Positions 57,193 through 64,000 of a DNA stretch of 64,000 nt are shown one piece after another. Source of the stretch: Lewinellaceae bacterium (GTDB lineage Bacteria; Bacteroidota; Bacteroidia; Chitinophagales; Saprospiraceae); assembly GCA_016712415.1 (NCBI GenBank), contig JADJRC010000019.1, forward strand, positions 43,921-107,920. The letters run 5' to 3'. A program made the translations under genes and the position numbers. The notes under the pieces are model-generated. The model was not told the DNA's origin. It saw nothing but the letters and a program-made list of their open reading frames with translations, and made no database searches. Positions within the stretch are counted from its first letter, which is position 1. Each line of letters opens with the position of its first letter.

Positions 57193-57324
57193 ACATAAGT
57201 GAGTCTTCCAATTTTCGTATATTCGGATAGAGTCTGTGCTATTTTGACCATGTAGCACAACCCAAAACAGGAGAAAACATGCTGCGAAAGAAATTCGATT
57301 CATATTATTTTCGTGTAATTGTTG

Positions 57325-57873
57325 CTAACGGTTGGCTTGCTGCCGTGCCGCGTATTCTTTTAATAGTTTTTTCCATCCGATGATTGGCGCAATTAATTTG
57401 AATAAACTCATAAATATATTCATCATAAATTTCATCCCCCCTTGAAGTGTACTAAATTCTTTATAATTCATTTGTTCAGAAATATACATTGCTTTAAATA
57501 ATGCGTTTCCATCGTTTGGATTAATCCTATTTAGAAATAATAGAATTTGGAAAAATTTTCCTTGATCAGCAACAGGTTTGAAGTAAACTCTACATTTGAC
57601 AATCTCATTGGAATTATTACTAACACTATGATTTGTCAATTTAGGAATAAGCAGTGCTTCTCCTGTCTTGACAATATTTATTTTATCCTTTACTTTGATG
57701 GTCAATTCACCAATCAGAACCTTGAAATATTCATCAGAATCTCTATGAAAATGTTCTGGTACACTTCCTTTAGGTTGTATAGTCCAATCGAATTCACAAA
57801 TTTCATTATTTAACTGGATTATTTTAAACCGCTCTTTCATCCATCCAAATTCTGGATAAATTGTTGATTCCAT
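57325..57873 (-). CDS. Cupin-domain protein
   Basis: 182 residues. The cupin barrel motif 1 is PEHFHRDSDEYFKVLIGE (about 37-54) and motif 2 lies around GEALLIPKLTNHSV. The C-terminal 60 residues are hydrophobic and basic (MNIFMSLFKLIAPIIGWKK), perhaps membrane-associated. No signal peptide. Metal-binding residues are His, His and Glu in motif 1. The function is not predictable. It is AT-rich like the rest of 57.2-62.5 kb and unlike the chromosome around it, consistent with acquisition. It lies downstream of the WD40 gene, with an attC-like hairpin between them. Confidence 0.8.
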   Translation of the reverse strand: MESTIYPEFGWMKERFKIIQLNNEICEFDWTIQPKGSVPEHFHRDSDEYFKVLIGELTIKVKDKINIVKTGEALLIPKLTNHSVSNNSNEIVKCRVYFKPVADQGKFFQILLFLNRINPNDGNALFKAMYISEQMNYKEFSTLQGGMKFMMNIFMSLFKLIAPIIGWKKLLKEYAARQQANR

Positions 57874-57902
57874 TTTCTTAATTTTTTTTAATTTTTAATA
57901 AC

Positions 57903-57968
57903 CACTAACGTTACGCTTCCCGAACTTGCGACGTTTAGGAGCATTTTCGGGAAGCGATTGTTCGCTGT
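57903..57968. repeat. attC-like imperfect hairpin, copy B
   Basis: CGCTTCCCGAA (57914-57924) pairs perfectly with TTCGGGAAGCG (57946-57956). On the minus strand it reads GAACAATCGCTTCCCGAAAA with spacer ATGCTCCTAAACGTCGC and exit GCGTAACGTTAG, closely matching copy A (45500-45566) with compensating changes in the stem. It lies between WD40 and cupin genes. Confidence 0.65.
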
Positions 57969-57988
57969 TTGTTTTATAAAAAATACTG

Positions 57989-60766
57989 TTATTTAGTTTT
58001 TTCTTTCCATTGCCATTCTAAGTCAGCCAGTTTTTTTTCAAAATATGCTTTGTTTACTTCGTCAGAAATGCAGGCAGTAAGCAATCTCTTAGCTCGCTCA
58101 TAATCTATTTTTTCAGGATTTTCATTTTGTATAATTTTTTGATAATAAAGAACTGCAAATGCCGCTATTTGTAAAGCATCGTTTGATTGAATCATTCTGT
58201 TTTCATTTTCAGGTAATTGGTCAAGTAATTTGTCTAACCCAAAGGACCGAAGTTGTTCTGTATTCAAATGCGAGATTTGGGTTTTAGGTTGTCCGATTGG
58301 CCACAAATGAATTGTGTTGTTCCATGCCACGGTAGCAAGTTGACTGCCATCAGGGGAAAAAGCGCAATCCCAAACCCATTTTATATGACAAGGTAAAGAA
58401 TGTTCAATCCTCCCTGATTCTATATTCCATATTTTTACAGTTCCATCAGAAGAACTTGTTGCAAGCAACTTGTCATCTGGTGAAAACGCCAAGCTTAAAA
58501 CCCAGTCTTGATGGCCCTCAAGTGTTTGGATTAGTTTACCTGTTTGTGTACTCCAAATTTTAGCAGTACTATCAGAAGAACAAGTTGCAAATAAGTTTCC
58601 GCTTTTAGAAAATTGATTTTTTGAACCCTGTCTGAATGAAACTTTTATATTAAACTTAATTTCTCCTGAAAACAAATCCCATATTATTATAGTACTATCC
58701 CACGAGCCAGTTGCGGATGTTTTCCCTCGGGGAAAATACTACGCTACTAACTACACCCTTATGCCCTTTAAATGAACGATAAATTTTTCCAGTAGATAAA
58801 TTCCATAAATTAATAACATCGCTAAAGCCTCCTGTGGTAATAGTTCTCCGTTTGGAGCAAATGTCACGCTAGTTAACGGAGATGAATGTCCTATTAGAGA
58901 TATAATTTGTTTGCCGGTTTTTACATCCCATATCTTTGCATTATTTTTCGGAGCGGAAGTGACTGTTGCAAATCGTTCTCCATCAGGTGAAAATGCGACA
59001 CACCAGATAACATCTTGATGGCCTTCAAAAAAATCATGATGTTTTATAGTATTTATAGGTTTTCCAGTTGCCAAATCCCATATTTTGGCTGTATAGTCAT
59101 GTGAACCGCCAGTTATCAATTTTGTGCCATCTGGAGAAAATGCCAAACTTCTAATTACGTTCTGCTCGTGTCCTTCAAGTGTGTTTAAATTGTTTAAAGT
59201 TGAAATATCCCAAATTTTATAGTTTTGTCTTTACCTGATGTTGCGACTTGTGATGCATTAGGATTAATGGCGAATCCATTTGAAAAATGACCTTCGTTTA
59301 ATCCATCAGAATTCAAATTAAGTACGTTTTTTTGGGTGCTTAAATCCCAAATCTTTACTTTATGGTCATGTGAAATTGATGCAAGATATTGACCGTTAGA
59401 GAAACAGGAGACTTGATTAACACCTTTTCTATCAGCCAAGCCACCACCGGCGTTTAGAGTGAATTTCGATTTCCCATTAGATAAATTCCAAATTTTAATT
59501 GTTCCATCGCTAGCTCCAGTTGCAATTTGCTGACCATTTGGTAAAAAAGAAATACTGTTCACCCAACTTGAATGACCTTTAAGGGTAAGAATGGTCTTTC
59601 CAGAAGATGCCTCTCTATTTTCACCTTACCATCAAAGATATTGCCAGTTGCAATTAAGCGGCTATCAGTAGAAAAGGCAGCACAACTGACCCAGTATTTA
59701 TCGCTACCAATCTCAAGCAATATTTCTCCAGATGTTGAATCCCAAATAACTGCGGAATGATCTTCTGATACTGTTAAAATTTTTTTCCATCAGATGAATA
59801 TTTAATCTCTGTAATGCCTTTAGTGTGTCCACCTTTAGAATGTCTCCACCTTTTAGAATAAGCGAACATTTTTTTGAATTTAAATCCCATATCCTTGCAT
59901 TATTGTTATTGAAAAAACTTACCGCTATTTTCTTTCCATCGGGAGAAAAATCAATACTCATGGCTCCAGTTGGGTAATCATGCATACCAAATCCATAACC
60001 CAATCCTTTAAACTTGAACTCAAGTTTTTCTGCTTTCTAAATTATAAATGTATATTGCGTTGTCAGAAAAACCACTTGCAAGCCATTTTCCATCAGGAGT
60101 AGGCTACACAAGTTACTTCTGAATAATTTTCAGAAAGAATATAGTGCCATGGAAGACGATGTATATCTTCTGGGTGATCATTAAAGTATAGGGCTTCGGT
60201 TAGTGCGCGGTTAATATTTGGATTATCTTGATGAATAAATCGTTTTGCAAAATCGGCTAGGCGAAATGCTACTGATAGATTCCCATTTTCGAGGGCAGCT
60301 TGGCTTTTGTAAGCTAAATCATTTGCATAGAATTCTCGCGCATTTTCCTCTGCTATTTTTCTTTGAGCGATGGCATTGTTTCTTTCTATATTAGCTGAAT
60401 CACGCTGTCGTCTCGCTTCCTCCGCAAATCTGATTGCATTATTTCTTTCAATTTGAGAGGTATCACGTTGGCTTTCAGCGATCATCTTTTGACGTTTAGC
60501 TTCGATAGCACTTTGTATAGCCAACGTCCGTTGTATGTTTACTTCCTGAAATACCTCTAAAATCCTATTTTTCACCTCAATAACCTTTTCGGGGTTGTTT
60601 GATTGACAAATTTGGGCCGAAAGCAATTTATTGAATGCCAAATCATATTTGCCCAACTTTTGAGCAACTTTTGCTTCTTGCAAAAGAATTTTATAATCCT
60701 CAACTGTACATTGAGCAATCAAAAAAACGGAATAAAGGAAAAAAATACAACAAAAACATTTTTCAT
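57989..60766 (-). CDS. WD40 beta-propeller protein with coiled-coil N-terminus (multiply frameshifted)
   Basis: I place the start at the ATG at 60766 (MKNVFVVFFSFIPFF signal peptide), joined after one T is added to the T7 run near 60722. Segments: 60093-60794 (helical and coiled coil, ERNNAIRFAEEARRQRDSAN repeats), 59713-60003, 59194-59562, 58751-59146 and 57989-58675. Together they hold about 12 WD40 repeats, for example SIDFSPDGKKIAVSF, IATGASDGTIKIWNL and LLATSSSDGTVKIWNIESG. At least six shifts are needed. The total is about 900 residues. WD40 propellers scaffold complexes; many Bacteroidota TIR proteins carry one directly. Here the TIR gene is two genes upstream on the same strand. Confidence 0.75.
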
Positions 60767-60805
60767 TATTCACTTCACTAATTAAGTGCAACAATAGTAA
60801 TTGGA

Positions 60806-61246
60806 TTATTTCCTTTTTAGCTCTGCATATAGACGTAAATCTTCATCATCACTCTCATAATCTTCTTCATATAGAAGTAATCTTGATGAAGAAATAGAAA
60901 TAATGTATTCCTCTAAACTCTCACCTGGAGAAGGGAAAGTAAGGGTTTTACAGTCATCGCTTAGAGTATAGGTAGTTTCATGTTCAACATCACGTTCTCC
61001 ATTAGGATAAAGGCCATATATTTCCAATTTTCCATTAGCGTAAAACTCAAGAATTAAGGCTGAATATTCAGAGGTTTTTTCACCTTCTTCAGGAGGTGGT
61101 GGATAAGTTTTTTCACCCTCAATTGATAAAAATATCCATTTGCCGATAATCATACTTCGGCAATTCTCTTTAGAATCCAGTTTCGGGGCAAAAGCACAAA
61201 TGCTCAAAGAAAGAAAGCAAAAGCAAAACAAAGTAATTTTTTTCAT
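60806..61246 (-). CDS. Lipocalin-like secreted protein
   Basis: 146 residues with a signal peptide (ITLFCFCFLSLSICAFA). The body fits the small lipocalin-like fold common in Bacteroidota: IGKWIFLSIEGEK, ALILEFYANGKLEIYGLYPN, TYTLSDDCKTLTF and SRLLLYEEDYESD. It would lie in the periplasm. It sits between the TIR-membrane gene (60 bp) and the WD40 gene (40 bp) on the same strand, so co-transcription is likely. Its role with them is unknown. Confidence 0.7.
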   Translation of the reverse strand: MKKITLFCFCFLSLSICAFAPKLDSKENCRSMIIGKWIFLSIEGEKTYPPPPEEGEKTSEYSALILEFYANGKLEIYGLYPNGERDVEHETTYTLSDDCKTLTFPSPGESLEEYIISISSSRLLLYEEDYESDDEDLRLYAELKRK

Positions 61247-61306
61247 TGTAATTTAACTTTTGTTAATTAATGATGCTGGTTACTCTTGAGGCTATTTATT
61301 TTTTGG

Positions 61307-62251
61307 TTACATTGACGCATTTTTTAATTGAGATTCAATGATTTTTATCATCAATACCTCTTTTTTTGATTGTAACTGTGAGTCTTGCGGGAATCGGAGT
61401 AGGATGCTATCCGCCATTTGATAGTAGCGTAATGCCAGTTTAAAATCCCCGGAGCTGACGAAAACATCCCCACTACTATTATATTTTTCAAAATTTAACC
61501 TTTCCTTTTTGGTTTCTTCCACAATTTTAGCATTGAGATTATCTTCTGCAAGTTTTTGTTGCTTTGTTGCTTCAATTGAATTATCTTCTGCAACTCTTTG
61601 CTGTTTGACTGCCCACCAGGTTGCCCCGATCGAAACCAATAACATCGCAAACAATATTGCAGCCACATTCCTCAGCCAAATATTACGCTTAAAAACCCGA
61701 ATCTCCCTCATCGTTCAAATCCTCCGGGTTCACACCGCGCAGCTGTGCGGCAAGAGAATTGATTTCATGTCGGTACTTTGGGTTTTGTAAACCTGTGTCA
61801 GTTGCCATTTTTGCCCAGCGCAGATCTATGTAAAGCGGAATAGAATTTATGTACGATTCAAGAAGCCTAGGCAGAGCAGTAGTTTTATCAAAATCAACAT
61901 TTCGGATTCCGTTTAATACAATATCGTCGTCAATAAGAACAATGATTAGATTTTGTTTGCGATTGAGTTTTGTTGGATTGCACCAATATTCCGGTTCTTC
62001 TCCGCACCATTTCGATTCAGCGGATGATTTTTTCATATAAAAATCAAGTACTCCGAATTTTCAAGTCCTTCCTGGATCAGTTTTGGCAAGCTCATGTCCG
62101 GTTTCATGTGTTTTTCGTCCCGAAAAATGGGCATTGGCCTCTCTAACGTGGGTTTGGCGTAGCGTTTCAGTGCCGTTTCAAGTGCGACGGCATGTCGGCG
62201 GCCATTTTCAGAATGTCGGTAAGAGATGAATGCTTTAAATCTTCTCATCAA
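61307..62251 (-). CDS. TIR-domain membrane protein (frameshifted twice)
   Basis: Three frames join: 62033-62251 (RRFKAFISYRHSENGRRHA, TIR strand A), 61689-62036 (SAESKWCGEEPEYWCNP with the catalytic-type glutamate, LIIVLIDDDIVLNG, LPRLLESYINSIPLYIDLRW) and 61307-61711 (a membrane helix, NVAAILFAMLLVSIGATWWA, then a coiled coil and a TPR-like YNSSGDVFVSSGDFKLALRY). Restoring a T near 62035 and removing a G near 61705 gives about 313 residues. The TIR domain is cytoplasmic and the helical tail would be across the membrane. In related genomes this TIR-TM start is often fused to a WD40 propeller; here the propeller is a separate gene downstream. Confidence 0.8.
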
Positions 62252-62300
62252 TGCGTTGATCCAATTCGTTTATTTTGGTTAGACTTTTATTGTTTATTAA

Positions 62301-62395
62301 ATCACAGCGAACTATGACTTACCCGAAAATGGATAAGTAAAAAGACGCATTGCGAGTTGTACTTATCCGTTTTTCGGAAATAACTAACCATACGA
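62301..62395. repeat. Imperfect hairpin with an attC-like entry sequence, copy C
   Basis: CCGAAAATGGATAAGT (62323-62338) faces ACTTATCCGTTTTTCGG (62361-62377) around a 22-base spacer. The entry AAATCACAGCGAACTATGACTT resembles the entry of copy A (AAATCACAGAACAATCGC). It lies just upstream of the TIR gene at the edge of the AT-rich block. Confidence 0.5.
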
Positions 62396-62401
62396 AACCA
62401 C

Positions 62402-62430
62402 CCTGCTACCAACATATCGTCGGTAGCAGG
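62402..62430. repeat. Hairpin CCTGCTACC / GGTAGCAGG
   Basis: Nine-base arms around AACATATCGTC between the symporter stop and the TIR gene. It could stop minus-strand transcription from the symporter but has no T-run. No gene is seen from 62252 to 62665. Confidence 0.5.
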
Positions 62431-62665
62431 GGTGCGAGCAATCATCCGGGTATGGGCGTTTTATCATCTGATTTCAATAAAGCGTGCCGAAAGTTAACCG
62501 GTGTTTTCAAATAACCCAAACAAAATACCCACATTTTTACATCGTCGATGGGGCATTTGCTTTTACCACGGCCTTTTTCGTGATATGGGCGCAGGATTCG
62601 GTGGCCTTAATACATCGCCGGACCGTTCTTGTACGTGCTCCAATACCTAAGGATATCCCCATGGC

Positions 62666-64000
62666 TTACCAGAAAACAGTGTACAAAGCCGTCAATATCC
62701 CGCAAATAATCACGCCGCCGACAATAAAGGACGGCTCTACCCGAAACAGTTTGACGTCTATCTCAATGGAGGTGTCCTCTTTGTTGCGCGACAGCGACGC
62801 GACGATCATCAGCGCGACGATCAGGACAAAATACCCACCCAAGTCTGTCGAGGAACGGGATTTCCGGGGCAACGAATTTGAACGCAGCCGACAGCGGTAT
62901 GGTCAGCAATGCGGCTGCAAGCGCTGCTCCCGAGGTCGTACGCCGCCAGAACATGCCCAACAGGAATATGGCGAATGCGCCCGGCGTGATAAAACTCATG
63001 TATTCCTGTATGAACTGGTAGGTCTGCTCCAGCGAGCGCAGTTGCGGCGCGACCATGATGGCAATCAGCATCCGAAACGGCGATCGCGATTTTGCCGACG
63101 CGCACGAGTTTGGCATCCGAGGCGTCCTTGTCGAAATACCTTTTATATATGTCGAGGCTGAAAATGGTGGCCCACACTGTTGGCCTTGCCCGCCAGCGAC
63201 GCCACTACCGCGGCGATCAGCGCAGCAAAGGCCAGTCCCTTCATGCCCATCGGCAACAGGTTGAGCAACGTCGGGTAGGCAAAATCGGGCTTTACTACGC
63301 CGTTGGCATCCAGCATTTCCTGCTGAAACATGCCCTCCGAATACAATACAAACGCGGAAATGCCCGGCAGCACGACGATCACCGGGATCAGCAGTTTCAG
63401 AAACGCGGCAAACAGGATGCCCTTGCGCGCAGTAGGCAGATCGGCGCCCAGGGCCCGCTGGATGATGTACTGGTTGCAACCCCGGTAGTTCAGGTTGTTG
63501 ATCCACATGGCGCCGATCAGCACGGTCAGGCCGGGCGAGTCGCCCTGTAATACTGGTGCCCTTTCCGGCAGGATCGTGAAAATGCGAGGGCGCTTTTTCG
63601 CGAATCAATGCCAGTCCGGCAAACACACCTTCCGATCCGTAATGCTCCGGCTACCATGCTCAGGGCCAGGTACACCGTTGCCAGGCCCAGCAGTACCAAC
63701 ACGGCCACCTGCACGACATCGGTATACCGATCACCCGCATGCCGCCGATGGTGATAAAAATGGCAAACAGGGCAAGTCCCGGATAGCCGCAGAAATCGAG
63801 ACGGTGGTCAGTTCCAGCGCCAGCGCGCCGAGGTAAAGGATGGACGTCAGGTTGACGAACACGTGGGCCAGCAGCCAGAACACGGCCATCAGCGTGCCAC
63901 CAGCGGGCTGTACCGGCTGCGCAAAACTGCGGCATCGTGTATATCCTGTTTTTGAGGTACACGGAACAAAACTGCGGCCACGACCAGCAGCGCGTAGCCG
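62666..64000 (-). CDS. Sodium:solute symporter (SGLT-like), 3' part, multiply frameshifted
   Basis: The C-terminal end is clear: a last helix (PSFIVGGVIICGILTALYTVFW) and stop at 62666. Reading upstream through several frames gives SSS-family sequence: FAIFLLGMFWRRTTSGAALA, SLDIYKRYFDKDASDAKLVR, LAFAALIAAVVASLAGKANS, MWINNLNYRGCNQYIIQRAL and ALFAIFITIGGMRVIGYTDV. At least five shifts lie in 1.3 kb. The gene continues past the window. It would import a sugar or similar solute with sodium at the inner membrane. The density of errors matches a poorly polished region. Confidence 0.8.

Noticed and set aside
62484..63161. A 225-residue plus-strand frame
   Set aside because: Antisense to the symporter, whose membrane helices are recognisable on the minus strand.

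Overview
The window looks like a chromosome segment of a Bacteroidota member, most likely a Saprospiria-type heterotroph (inference). Supporting signs are type IX secretion C-terminal sorting domains on three secreted proteins, a UpxY-type antiterminator in front of a capsule cluster, HYR/PKD/CotH surface proteins, and a 7TM-DISM hybrid sensor kinase with an AraC output. Most of the window is GC-rich. Two blocks, about 38.9-48.7 kb and 57.2-62.5 kb, are strikingly AT-rich with different codon use and look acquired.

Layout. 1-10.0 kb (minus strand): an exopolysaccharide/capsule operon read from a UpxY regulator through a WlbA-like sugar-nucleotide dehydrogenase, a PHP-type tyrosine phosphatase, a Wza-like export lipoprotein, a Wzc-like tyrosine autokinase, two MOP flippases around one family 2 glycosyltransferase, and a partial sugar epimerase. 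10.5-15.9 kb (plus): a gluconate operon (CBM9-like protein, 6-phosphogluconate dehydrogenase, GntP permease, gluconokinase) followed by folD. 15.9-19.4 kb (minus): a tight TIR / helical-repeat / S10 peptidase operon. 19.7-24.0 kb (minus): katG and an M1 metallopeptidase. 24.3-38.4 kb: a giant CotH-type surface protein with a 252-bp internal repeat array, a DUF4386 protein, an acetyltransferase, a GT-C glycosyltransferase and three secreted proteins.

38.9-48.7 kb: an AT-rich island that begins directly at a 43-base poly-A run. It reads as a defence locus: AIPR protein, HNH plus ParB-like protein, SNF2-type helicase, Dam-type adenine methylase and a sacsin/HSP90-like GHKL ATPase. I do not recognise this combination as a named system. 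It is the best candidate here for something undescribed. It is followed by a tandem pair of REP-associated (Y1, HUH) transposase units, the second an internal-deletion derivative.

50.7-56.4 kb (minus): hybrid sensor kinase, NAD-dependent reductase and a triple NTF2-fold secreted protein. 56.5-57.2 kb: remnants of an IS21 element and of a LuxR-type regulator. 57.3-62.3 kb: the second AT-rich block, with a cupin protein, a WD40 protein, a lipocalin-like protein and a membrane-anchored TIR protein. 62.7-64.0 kb: the 3' part of a sodium:solute symporter.

Caution: many genes carry single-base frameshifts, mostly in homopolymers, concentrated in the AT-rich blocks and at the right end. The simplest explanation is uncorrected long-read error, so I annotate these genes as frameshifted rather than dead unless they are clearly truncated.
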